DNA from: Yoonia sp.
GTDB taxonomy: Bacteria > Pseudomonadota > Alphaproteobacteria > Rhodobacterales > Rhodobacteraceae
NCBI GenBank assembly: GCA_028822885.1
Contig: JAPKCP010000108.1
Location: forward strand, 1-10,271
Direction of reading: 5' to 3'
DNA: 10,271 nt
Within the stretch, counting starts at the first letter, position 1, and each line of letters starts with the position of its first letter. Shown one piece after another: positions 1 through 6,767 of this stretch. Below the pieces are notes generated by a model, which saw nothing but the letters and a program-made list of their open reading frames with translations, made no database searches and was not told the DNA's origin. The translations under genes were made by a program, and so were the position numbers.

Positions 1-77
1 TGGTGCACCCAACAGGATTCGAACCTGTGACCTCTGCCTTCGGAGGGCAGCGCTCTATCCAGCTGAGCTATGGGTGC
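1..77 (-). tRNA. tRNA-Arg (anticodon CCG)
   Basis: The minus strand folds into a complete 77-nt cloverleaf. It has a 7-bp acceptor stem (GCACCCA with TGGGTGC), a D arm closed by GCTC/GAGC, an anticodon stem CTGCC/GGCAG around the loop CTCCGAA, and a T arm ACAGG-TTCGAAT-CCTGT. The CCA end is encoded in the DNA. The anticodon CCG reads the arginine codon CGG. The 3' end lies exactly at the window edge, so what follows it is not visible. It lies downstream of sufS in the same orientation but has its own predicted promoter. Confidence 0.97.
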
Positions 78-81
78 AACT

Positions 82-117
82 GTTGCGTCTATAACGCCGA
101 GAGATACGGCTCGCAAC
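82..117 (-). other. Stem-loop between sufS and tRNA-Arg
   Basis: GTTGCG (82-87) pairs with CGCAAC (112-117), and inside them GCCG (96-99) pairs with CGGC (107-110) around a 7-nt loop. A transcript running out of sufS could form this two-part hairpin. There is no U-run after it, so it is not a classical Rho-independent terminator. It overlaps the tRNA promoter, so the symmetry may serve mRNA 3'-end processing or be incidental. Confidence 0.35.
88..116 (-). promoter_or_regulatory. Predicted sigma-70 promoter of the tRNA-Arg gene
   Basis: On the minus strand, TTGCGA (116-111) and TATAGA (93-88) are separated by exactly 17 bp. Each matches the sigma-70 consensus at 4 of 6 positions. The expected start is near position 82, giving a leader of about 4-5 nt before the tRNA 5' end at 77, which is normal for a tRNA gene. 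This suggests the tRNA is transcribed independently of the suf operon. It is a pattern match only. Confidence 0.5.
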
Positions 118-131
118 GCCAAAAGCTTTAC

Positions 132-1355
132 TCAAGAAAACAGATCATGACACAGAACCAATGCGTCAACCAAAGCGTCAACATCCTCGGTTGTGTTGTA
201 CATGCCCATCGAGGCCCGGCAGGTCGCAGTCACACCCATATGTTCCATCAGCGGCATCGCACAGTGGCTCCCTGCCCGCACGGCAACGCCCTTTTTGTCC
301 AAGACCGTTGAGATGTCGTGCGCGTGGGCCGCGCCATCCAAGGTGAACGAGAATATCGCACCCTTGGTGTCGGACGTGCCTTGAATCTGAAGCCAGTTCA
401 AACCGCCGAGCTTCTCATTTGTATAGTCACGCAAGAGACGTTCGTGCGCTGCGATATTAGCCAGACCAACGCCCGTCATATAATCAAGCGCCACGCCCAG
501 TCCGATTGTAGCGACAATGCCGGGTGTGCCCGCCTCAAACTTCATTGGGGCATCATTATAGTCAACACCGTCACGGCGCACATCTTTGATCATGTCGCCA
601 CCACCAAGGAACGGCCGCATCTCTGCCATCCGCTCTTTAGAGACATAGATACCGCCTGATCCCGAAGGACCGTAAAGTTTATGGCCAGTGATCGCGTAAA
701 AATCTGCACCAATATCTTGGACATCAACAACACCGTGACAGGCAGCTTGTGAACCATCAACAAGCACTGGCACACCTTTGGCATGGGCGCCCGCGCAGAT
801 GGCTTTGACGTCCACAACAGTCCCCAAAACGTTGGACATATGGGTGACAGCGACTAATTTCGTCTTAGGACCGATTGCATCAATCACCGCTTGCGGGTCA
901 AGATCGCCCTTAGCATCCACATCAACCCACTTGATCACAACGCCCTGACGTTCCCGCAAAAAATGCCACGGAACGATATTGGCATGATGTTCCATGATCG
1001 ACAGCACGATCTCATCACCTGCCTCAAAGCGGGGCATGGCCCAACCATAAGCGACCATATTGATCCCTTCAGTTGTGCCAGAATTGAAAATGATCTGATC
1101 TTCCGAAGGGGCATTTAGGAAGGTCGCGATCTTACCACGAACACCTTCGTACTTATCTGTGGCAAGGTTGCTCAGATAATGCAGGCCGCGGTGAACATTT
1201 GCATATTCCTCGGCGTATCCCTTTGTGATTGCATCAATGACAACTTGCGGCTTTTGCGCGGACGCCCCGTTATCAAGATAAACCAGCGGTTTACCATTCA
1301 CTTCGCGCGACAAAATTGGAAAATCCGACCTGATGGCGTTAATATCGTATGTCAT
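132..1355 (-). CDS. sufS: SufS, class II cysteine desulfurase
   Basis: PLP enzyme of 407 residues that converts L-cysteine to L-alanine and keeps the sulfur as a persulfide for Fe-S assembly on SufBCD in the cytosol. Visible residues are His123 (in EHHAN), Asp200 and Gln203 for the PLP ring, Lys226 in TGHK for the Schiff base, the catalytic Cys365 in RAGSHCA, and Arg380. Length and numbering match E. coli SufS (Lys226, Cys364). The RxGxHCA loop marks the group II, SufS-type enzyme, which normally needs a SufE or SufU partner; neither is in the window. The ATG overlaps the stop of the preceding Yip1-like gene as ATGA and has a GGAG Shine-Dalgarno 7 nt upstream. It is the last gene of the operon here. 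Confidence 0.96.
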   Translation of the reverse strand: MTYDINAIRSDFPILSREVNGKPLVYLDNGASAQKPQVVIDAITKGYAEEYANVHRGLHYLSNLATDKYEGVRGKIATFLNAPSEDQIIFNSGTTEGINMVAYGWAMPRFEAGDEIVLSIMEHHANIVPWHFLRERQGVVIKWVDVDAKGDLDPQAVIDAIGPKTKLVAVTHMSNVLGTVVDVKAICAGAHAKGVPVLVDGSQAACHGVVDVQDIGADFYAITGHKLYGPSGSGGIYVSKERMAEMRPFLGGGDMIKDVRRDGVDYNDAPMKFEAGTPGIVATIGLGVALDYMTGVGLANIAAHERLLRDYTNEKLGGLNWLQIQGTSDTKGAIFSFTLDGAAHAHDISTVLDKKGVAVRAGSHCAMPLMEHMGVTATCRASMGMYNTTEDVDALVDALVLCHDLFS

Positions 1356-1945
1356 ACTGGAGCTCCGATTATGGCGGCACCGCCGACCATCAAAAGAATA
1401 AAGGCCAAGCCAAAGACAAAGCCTACGATTGATAAAGCAAACAACCCAAATGCCTTACCCAAACTATCAAATCCGTGCAGCACGTTTAAGAAGTGTATTA
1501 AGCACCAAAGCTGCAGTCCAAACCCAACAAGGCTAATGATTGCCGCAACGCTCGGGGTGACAACAACGGCAATCAGTTGAACAACAACAAGGACCAAAAC
1601 GATGGTCTGAAACCACGTCATGATCAGCAATGTGCTGCCAAAACTGCCGCTCCCCCCCATTACACGTCCGCCATAAAACAGAACGCAAATGAAGATCGCC
1701 GTCATCCCACCTAGAAACACGGTATCGATAAACGGATTGCCACCAACGTTCGACAGCATCTCAGGGCGACCCGGGATCAAACGTTCAATTGAAATGGCCA
1801 TGACAGACAGGATCGTAACGATCGCCAACCCAAGCCATCCAACAAGTTGCGGTAGCCGTAACTGAACGATCTGACCCGCCACGCCAGCGGGATCTCGAAA
1901 GGTCTGCCCAACAAACTTTATCAAATCGCTGAAATCAAAGCGCAT
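1352..1945 (-). CDS. Yip1-like integral membrane protein B
   Basis: A 197-residue, strongly hydrophobic protein with five predicted transmembrane segments at about residues 34-52, 72-92, 104-129, 132-154 and 165-191, after a short soluble N-terminus (MRFDFSDLIKFVGQTFRDP). This pattern fits the bacterial Yip1 domain family; the biochemical role is unknown. An in-frame upstream start would give 221 residues but overlap the previous gene by 83 nt. I chose the ATG at 1945 because AGAAGG lies 8 nt before it and the overlap shrinks to 11 nt. It is embedded between sufD and sufS with overlaps on both sides, so it should be co-translated with the SUF genes. A membrane role linked to Fe-S assembly is inference only. 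Confidence 0.85.
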   Translation of the reverse strand: MRFDFSDLIKFVGQTFRDPAGVAGQIVQLRLPQLVGWLGLAIVTILSVMAISIERLIPGRPEMLSNVGGNPFIDTVFLGGMTAIFICVLFYGGRVMGGSGSFGSTLLIMTWFQTIVLVLVVVQLIAVVVTPSVAAIISLVGFGLQLWCLIHFLNVLHGFDSLGKAFGLFALSIVGFVFGLAFILLMVGGAAIIGAPV

Positions 1946-2444
1946 GAGTCTCACCTTCTGCAACACGCAAACACTGTGACCAAATCGCGATGAACGAAAT
2001 GACCCAAACACCACCAACCAGATTAGCCGCAGACCCCGGACCGATCAGACCGACCGTCAAACCATGCAATAACAGAACCGGGGTCGTTGTCAAAAGTGAC
2101 CAAAACAACGCGAGCCTTGCCGCGTAATGCGTTCCTTTGGAACGGAAAATCTTTGCAACAAGGTGGCTGACCGCCGCAATCGCATAAAGCCCCAATGGCC
2201 ACACGATCAACATTGAGAAAAAGGCGATTCCTGCGTTCATCTGAAAGTCTGATGCACCGTCAGGTCCATACAGTTCAAACTGTTCAGCACGCTTCAGACG
2301 CGGCCATTGGGCCACATACAGGATCAAACAAGCGGCCATCACATATGCGATCGCCCTGTCTTCACGCTGTCCGTGACCCAATAGTTCTCTCATCACAACT
2401 CGCGGACTGCGCCACGTGCGAACAATGTCGGTTGTGACTGCCAT
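1935..2444 (-). CDS. Yip1-like integral membrane protein A
   Basis: A 169-residue protein with a soluble, charged N-terminal part (about residues 1-30) and four predicted membrane segments near residues 31-48, 71-98, 110-133 and 141-160. It resembles short Yip1-family proteins found in rhodobacteral suf operons; the function is not established. The ATG at 2444 shares one base with the sufD stop (TGATG), which supports it over the TTG three bases upstream. No good Shine-Dalgarno is visible, so translation probably depends on termination of sufD. Its 3' end overlaps the second Yip1-like gene by 11 nt. The two may form a heteromeric membrane unit (inference). Confidence 0.82.
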   Translation of the reverse strand: MAVTTDIVRTWRSPRVVMRELLGHGQREDRAIAYVMAACLILYVAQWPRLKRAEQFELYGPDGASDFQMNAGIAFFSMLIVWPLGLYAIAAVSHLVAKIFRSKGTHYAARLALFWSLLTTTPVLLLHGLTVGLIGPGSAANLVGGVWVISFIAIWSQCLRVAEGETHAL

Positions 2445-3727
2445 CAACCGTGCCGTGCCAACCAGCCGTCAAGCCGGTCACGAAGTTCATCAGCAAGGGC
2501 ATCATCCGCAATTTCATCCAATGCCTCAGCCAAGAAGGCCAGCGTCAGTAAATTGGTCGCTTCTTTATGTGAAATACCGCGTGATTGCATATAAAACAGG
2601 GCTGTTTCATCAATTGCACCCGATGTGGACCCATGTGAACAGGCTACATCATCAGCGTAGATTTCTAGCTCTGGCTTTGCCAAAAACTGGCTATCACCAT
2701 CAAGCAACAACGATTGACTGATCTGATAACCGTCCGTCTTTTGCGCACCAGCCTTCACAAGGATTTTGCCTTGGAAAACCCCAGTCGCACCGTTGCGTAG
2801 CACCTTTTTAAACACCTGACGGCTTTCACCATTCAAAGCGTCATGGGTGATGAAAACCGTGTCATCTTGATGAACACCTTTGCCATCACCAATACAAACA
2901 CCACCAACGTGAACGGCCGCATCATCACCGATGATATCAGCCACAAATTCATTGCGTGTCATTTTGCCATTCATCGTTAGCGTGAAGGACTTAAGCGTTG
3001 CATGTGCACCGATGCGGGCAAACAAATGCGTCGCAACGGACCGGTCGTGCGCTCGGCCCTGTGGACGGACATGGTGCAATGTCGCCCCATCAGCCACATC
3101 GACCTCAAGCACCACATTGCTGCGCGCACCCGGCGTGCCGGTCTCAAGCAGTGTGAGTTCCGTACCAGAGTCCAGTTTGATCACGTGATGCAACGCGACA
3201 TCTGACGCTTCAGACGATTGGAGATAGGAAATATGCAGTGGTTTATCAGGCGTACCTGTCACATGCACACAAACACCATCCGACGCGAAGGCAGTGTTCA
3301 TGACTGCCAAAGGACGGTCCACCGGGGTTTGACCATCGGTTTCAAGCTTACCATAAAGTCCCTGCGCCCAATGCACATCAACCGCTTGGGCATCCATAAG
3401 ACGTGTGATTTCGACGCCTGAAAGAGTCAGATCGTCCGACGCATCAGCGTCAAACACGCCATCAACAAAAACCAAGCGCACTTTATCAGTGTCCATGAAG
3501 ATTGGCGTCTCTGTGCGCAAAGCCTCGCTAGGCGGGACATCTGTAGCGATTAACAATGCAGGGTCAGTGTAACGCCAGTATTCATCGCGCTTGTGCGGCA
3601 GGCCCATTGCGATCAATCGGTTCAGCGCATCTTCGCGCGCAGTCGTTGCCCACGCGCCGCACGCAGGCATCGTCATGCCAATAAGTCGGTCTTTGGTCAT
3701 CTCTATTTTCAACTGAGGCAAAGCCAT
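2444..3727 (-). CDS. sufD: SufD, Fe-S scaffold complex subunit
   Basis: A 427-residue SufBD-family protein. With SufB and SufC it forms the SufBC2D scaffold that assembles nascent Fe-S clusters in the cytosol. The C-terminal half carries the family beta-helix and the conserved stretch around residues 361-394. This contains Cys363 and His365 in the ACSHGS motif (equivalent to E. coli Cys358 and His360, a cluster-ligand region at the SufB interface) and FYMQSRGI near the SufC-binding helices. The length is normal for the family. The ATG overlaps the sufC stop as TAATG, with AGAGG about 6-8 nt upstream, so SufC and SufD synthesis are coupled. It shares the SufBD core fold with SufB but lacks the SufB set of residues. 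Confidence 0.95.
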   Translation of the reverse strand: MALPQLKIEMTKDRLIGMTMPACGAWATTAREDALNRLIAMGLPHKRDEYWRYTDPALLIATDVPPSEALRTETPIFMDTDKVRLVFVDGVFDADASDDLTLSGVEITRLMDAQAVDVHWAQGLYGKLETDGQTPVDRPLAVMNTAFASDGVCVHVTGTPDKPLHISYLQSSEASDVALHHVIKLDSGTELTLLETGTPGARSNVVLEVDVADGATLHHVRPQGRAHDRSVATHLFARIGAHATLKSFTLTMNGKMTRNEFVADIIGDDAAVHVGGVCIGDGKGVHQDDTVFITHDALNGESRQVFKKVLRNGATGVFQGKILVKAGAQKTDGYQISQSLLLDGDSQFLAKPELEIYADDVACSHGSTSGAIDETALFYMQSRGISHKEATNLLTLAFLAEALDEIADDALADELRDRLDGWLARHG

Positions 3728-4482
3728 TAGGCCACCTCTGCCAAAATATCGGCATAACCGTTGTTTTCGACTTCCAATGCCAACTCTGGCCCGCCTGATT
3801 TTATGATCCGGCCATCGGACATGATGTGCACAACATCCGGTTTGATGTGATCCAGCAGACGCTGGTAGTGGGTGATCACAAGGAACGAACGGCCTTCAGA
3901 GCGCAGTGCATTTACGCCTTCGGCAACCAATTTCATCGCGTCAACGTCAAGACCCGAATCAGTTTCGTCCAACACACACATTTTAGGTGCAAGCATCGCC
4001 ATTTGAAGGATCTCGTTGCGCTTCTTTTCGCCACCAGAGAAGCCGACATTGACCGGACGCTTTAACATTTCAGCATCTATTTTTAATTCTTTCGCCTTTG
4101 CGCGCACCTCTTTGAGGAAGTCACCAGCTGACATTTCCTCTTCGCCGCGCGACTTACGCTGTGCGTTCACAGCTGTGCGCAGAAACGTCATATTGCCAAC
4201 CCCGGGAATCTCAACAGGATATTGGAACGCAAGAAATAAACCAGCGGCGGCACGATCTTCTGGTTCCATGTCCAGCAGGTCATTATCCTCAAGGGCAGCA
4301 GACCCTTCGGTAACTTCGTACCCGGCTTTACCCGACAGAACATAGGATAGAGTTGATTTGCCAGAGCCATTTGGCCCCATAACCGCATGAACTTCACCAG
4401 ACCCAATCTTAAGATCGACGCCCTTGAGGATTTGCTTATCCTCTTCTTCAAGTTTGACGTGCAGGTTTTTGATCTCAAGCAT
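3727..4482 (-). CDS. sufC: SufC, ABC-type ATPase of the SUF scaffold
   Basis: A 251-residue soluble ABC ATPase that binds SufB and SufD and drives conformational change during cluster assembly. Visible motifs are Walker A GPNGSGKST (36-44), Q-loop Gln87, signature FSGGEKKRNE (148-157), Walker B with Asp172-Glu173 in VLDETDSGLD, the D-loop after it, and the switch His205. SGGEKKRNE and DETDSGLD are typical of SufC rather than of transporter ATPases. The start has a strong AAGGAG (4489-4494) 6-7 nt before the ATG. A 105-bp gap separates it from the preceding gene and holds a hairpin and a 14-bp perfect palindrome. Confidence 0.97.
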   Translation of the reverse strand: MLEIKNLHVKLEEEDKQILKGVDLKIGSGEVHAVMGPNGSGKSTLSYVLSGKAGYEVTEGSAALEDNDLLDMEPEDRAAAGLFLAFQYPVEIPGVGNMTFLRTAVNAQRKSRGEEEMSAGDFLKEVRAKAKELKIDAEMLKRPVNVGFSGGEKKRNEILQMAMLAPKMCVLDETDSGLDVDAMKLVAEGVNALRSEGRSFLVITHYQRLLDHIKPDVVHIMSDGRIIKSGGPELALEVENNGYADILAEVA

Positions 4483-4498
4483 AATTTTCTCCTTGGGG

Positions 4499-4512
4499 GA
4501 CGCAGCTGCGTC
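4499..4512. repeat. 14-bp perfect palindrome just upstream of the sufC ribosome binding site
   Basis: GACGCAGCTGCGTC is its own reverse complement. It ends 4 nt before the sufC AAGGAG. As RNA it could form a 5-bp stem with an AGCU loop next to the ribosome binding site, and as DNA it could be an operator. No matching copy was noticed elsewhere in the window. Confidence 0.5.
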
Positions 4513-4564
4513 GAACGTAGAAAGGCCGCGTCGGGGAAAAACCCTGCGCGACGTTGATTGGTAA

Positions 4565-4583
4565 TGACGGCTGATTGCCGTCA
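4565..4583 (-). other. Stem-loop after the sufB-sufC membrane protein gene
   Basis: TGACGGC (4565-4571) and GCCGTCA (4577-4583) form a perfect 7-bp stem with a 5-nt loop, starting 4 nt after the stop codon of the membrane protein gene. There is no U-run, so a full terminator is unlikely. It could stabilise the upstream mRNA 3' end or set the ratio of sufB to sufC transcripts. Confidence 0.45.
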
Positions 4584-4587
4584 GAAA

Positions 4588-5100
4588 CTAGATTGTAAAA
4601 CTGTTGCCCGCGATGTTCAGCGACATCGGGTCGGTCGCGGCAAGGATTTGATCCACGAAATCCTGTGAAAACACGAATGCGAACTGATCCGGTGCGATCC
4701 AGACGGCGTTGTGCATCGTCATTGCCGCCAACACAGCACCCGCCATGTGCGACACGAGATGTTTGAACGTCTTTTGACGCACAAAACCGCCTATTGTGAA
4801 GGCCATCACGCCCGACATTGCCAGCTCCACCGCCAGCGCGTTGGGCACGCTTGGGTTGATGTCGAGGAAGACGATTTGTAGATACCGAGCAACAATGAGG
4901 CACAAGGCGCCCAAGATCACTGCCGTTATCATGCTGGTTACCGTCGCAGGCGGCGTCTTGCCGTTGGCTAAGATTTGATCGCGACCAACCCGCTTGGGTA
5001 TTTTCATTCCAGTTTCCGCATCCAAATAATACGTATTCTTTGGATCGGTAATGTTCTTCACACGAGCCTGAAAGATTGCAGCTTGATCTTGAGTCGCCAT
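4588..5100 (-). CDS. Unknown three-helix membrane protein between sufB and sufC
   Basis: A 170-residue protein not assigned to a named family. It has a polar N-terminal region (about 1-50, including KNTYYLDAETGMKIPKRVG) followed by three likely membrane segments near residues 53-78, 88-107 and 115-137, and a soluble C-terminus ending SFTI. Coding is supported by the coherent hydrophobic segments and the SUF operon position. The start is uncertain: the ATG at 5100 is preferred, but an in-frame GTG at 5112 adds four residues, and an in-frame TAA closes the frame further upstream. No strong Shine-Dalgarno is seen. It is the only operon gene with gaps of about 100 bp on both sides, which could mark a later insertion or separate regulation. 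Confidence 0.75.
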   Translation of the reverse strand: MATQDQAAIFQARVKNITDPKNTYYLDAETGMKIPKRVGRDQILANGKTPPATVTSMITAVILGALCLIVARYLQIVFLDINPSVPNALAVELAMSGVMAFTIGGFVRQKTFKHLVSHMAGAVLAAMTMHNAVWIAPDQFAFVFSQDFVDQILAATDPMSLNIAGNSFTI

Positions 5101-5132
5101 GATACGTCGCACCTGTCCCGTTTCGCCCCACA

Positions 5133-5192
5133 GCCTGATTTACAGGCAAAGTGAGGTCAAAACGGGGCGTGCCCGTGGCCGGGTTGCGGCCA
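5133..5192 (-). other. Three stem-loops between sufB and the membrane protein gene
   Basis: Three short perfect hairpins lie in this 118-bp gap: GCCTG/CAGGC (5133-5147, 5-nt loop), ACGGG/CCCGT (5162-5176, 5-nt loop) and TGGCC/GGCCA (5176-5192, 7-nt loop). The last two are side by side. They could stabilise the sufB message or slow read-through. Short stems do arise by chance in GC-rich sequence. Confidence 0.3.
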
Positions 5193-5218
5193 TATGTCGG
5201 AATTGCGACGGTCATAAC

Positions 5219-6742
5219 TTATCCAACGGACCCTTCGAGGCTGATCGCGACAAGCGCTTGTGCTTCCATCGCGAATTCCATTGGCAAGGCTTGCAGCACT
5301 TCTTTACAGAAGCCGTTCACAACCAAGGCAACTGCCTCTTCTTCGTCCATGCCGCGTGATCGGCAATAGAACAATTGATCATCATCGACTTTGGAGGTCG
5401 TCGCCTCGTGCTCAACCCGAGATGAGTTATTCTTCACCTCGATATAAGGCACAGTATGCGCGCCACACTTGTCGCCAATAAGCAGTGAATCACACTGGGT
5501 ATAGTTCCGGCTATCCGTGGCCTTTGGGTGCATAGACACCAACCCGCGATAGGTGTTTTGGGCTACGCCCGCACTGATGCCTTTGGAGACAATCCGCGAC
5601 TTAGTGTTTTTACCAAGGTGGATCATCTTCGTACCCGTGTCGGCCTGCTGATGGTTGTTGGCGATCGCGATGGAGTAGAACTCACCTTGGCTTTCGTTAC
5701 CGCGCAGGATGCAGGACGGATATTTCCACGTCACAGCGGACCCAGTTTCGACCTGTGTCCACATCACCTTGGCTCTGTCGCCCCGGCAATCAGCGCGTTT
5801 CGTCACAAAGTTATAGATGCCACCCACACCGTTTTCATCACCGGGATACCAGTTCTGAACAGTAGAATATTTCACTTCAGCATCTTCTTCGATGATGATC
5901 TCAACGACAGCGGCGTGCAGCTGGGCCACATCACGTTTAGGCGCAGTACAGCCTTCAAGGTAAGATACGTATGACCCCTTGGACGCGATGATCAACGTCC
6001 GTTCAAACTGACCTGTGTTTTCAGCATTAATCCTGAAATACGTGGACAGTTCCATCGGGCAACGCACGCCCGGCGGAATATAAACAAATGAACCATCTGA
6101 GAAGACAGCAGAGTTCAGGGTTGCATAGAAGTTGTCCGATGGTGGGACAACTGTACCAAGATACTTTTTGACCAACTCAGGGTGGTTCTCAATCGCCTCA
6201 GAGATCGAACAGAAGATCACACCAGCGGCAGCAAGTTCTTTCTGAAACGTTGTACCGACAGAAACTGAGTCAAACACAGCATCGACAGCGACTTTACGGC
6301 CTTCAGCTGGGGGCATGTCAGCGCCTTCAACACCAGCCAAAATCGCTTGCTCTTGTAATGGAATACCCAGCTTTTTGTAGGTCGCAAGCAACTTCGGATC
6401 AACGTCGTCCAAAGACTTAGGTTTCTCTTCCATGCTCTTTGGACGAGCATAGTAATAGATGTCCTGAAAATCGATGTCAGGGTAGTTAACCATGGCCCAA
6501 GTCGGTTCTTCGATGTTCTGCCAGCGTTCAAACGCTGACAAACGCCAGTCCAACATCCATTGCGGTTCTTTATTCTTTGAGGAAATCAGCTTCACGATAT
6601 CGGTGTTCACGCCTTTTGGGGCGTATTCCATCTCGATCTCGGTTTCCCAGCCGTATTTATAATTTCCTGACAGCGCCGACACCGCATCCACAGTGTCCTG
6701 ATCAACGCCGTCCTTGACTACTACATCATCCAAAGCTGTCAT
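5219..6742 (-). CDS. sufB: SufB, Fe-S scaffold subunit
   Basis: A 507-residue central scaffold protein of the SufBC2D complex. It accepts sulfur from the desulfurase relay and holds the nascent cluster. Conserved features are Cys265 in LEGCTAP (E. coli Cys254, the sulfur entry site), Cys417 in NYTQCDSLL (E. coli Cys405), and Glu446 in VEHEATTSK (E. coli Glu434). The C-terminal helical region begins at FYCRSRGMDEEEA (458-470) and is the SufC-contact part. Length is normal. The ATG at 6742 has AAGGA about 7 nt upstream and lies 25 bp after the class I desulfurase gene. The family N-terminal region (KYGWETEIE, residues 29-37) is intact. Confidence 0.97.
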   Translation of the reverse strand: MTALDDVVVKDGVDQDTVDAVSALSGNYKYGWETEIEMEYAPKGVNTDIVKLISSKNKEPQWMLDWRLSAFERWQNIEEPTWAMVNYPDIDFQDIYYYARPKSMEEKPKSLDDVDPKLLATYKKLGIPLQEQAILAGVEGADMPPAEGRKVAVDAVFDSVSVGTTFQKELAAAGVIFCSISEAIENHPELVKKYLGTVVPPSDNFYATLNSAVFSDGSFVYIPPGVRCPMELSTYFRINAENTGQFERTLIIASKGSYVSYLEGCTAPKRDVAQLHAAVVEIIIEEDAEVKYSTVQNWYPGDENGVGGIYNFVTKRADCRGDRAKVMWTQVETGSAVTWKYPSCILRGNESQGEFYSIAIANNHQQADTGTKMIHLGKNTKSRIVSKGISAGVAQNTYRGLVSMHPKATDSRNYTQCDSLLIGDKCGAHTVPYIEVKNNSSRVEHEATTSKVDDDQLFYCRSRGMDEEEAVALVVNGFCKEVLQALPMEFAMEAQALVAISLEGSVG

Positions 6743-6767
6743 CGCATTTTCCTTTTCCCCGCGGGCA

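Noticed and set aside
82..117. Rho-independent terminator after sufS
   Set aside because: A stem-loop is present but no T-run follows it on the minus strand, and the same bases form the tRNA promoter.
1946..2017. Upstream extension of the second Yip1-like protein to 221 residues
   Set aside because: It would overlap the previous gene by 83 nt, while the ATG at 1945 has a good AGAAGG and leaves an 11-nt overlap.
4475..5215. A 246-codon minus-strand open frame across the gap and the membrane protein gene
   Set aside because: Beyond its first 30-40 codons it is rich in Cys, Arg, Ser and Gly with no hydrophobic segments, a typical out-of-frame shadow. The other frame gives a coherent membrane protein.
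5528..5974. A 148-codon plus-strand frame inside sufB
   Set aside because: It is antisense to a strongly conserved part of SufB, and its openness follows from sufB codon use. No family features were seen.
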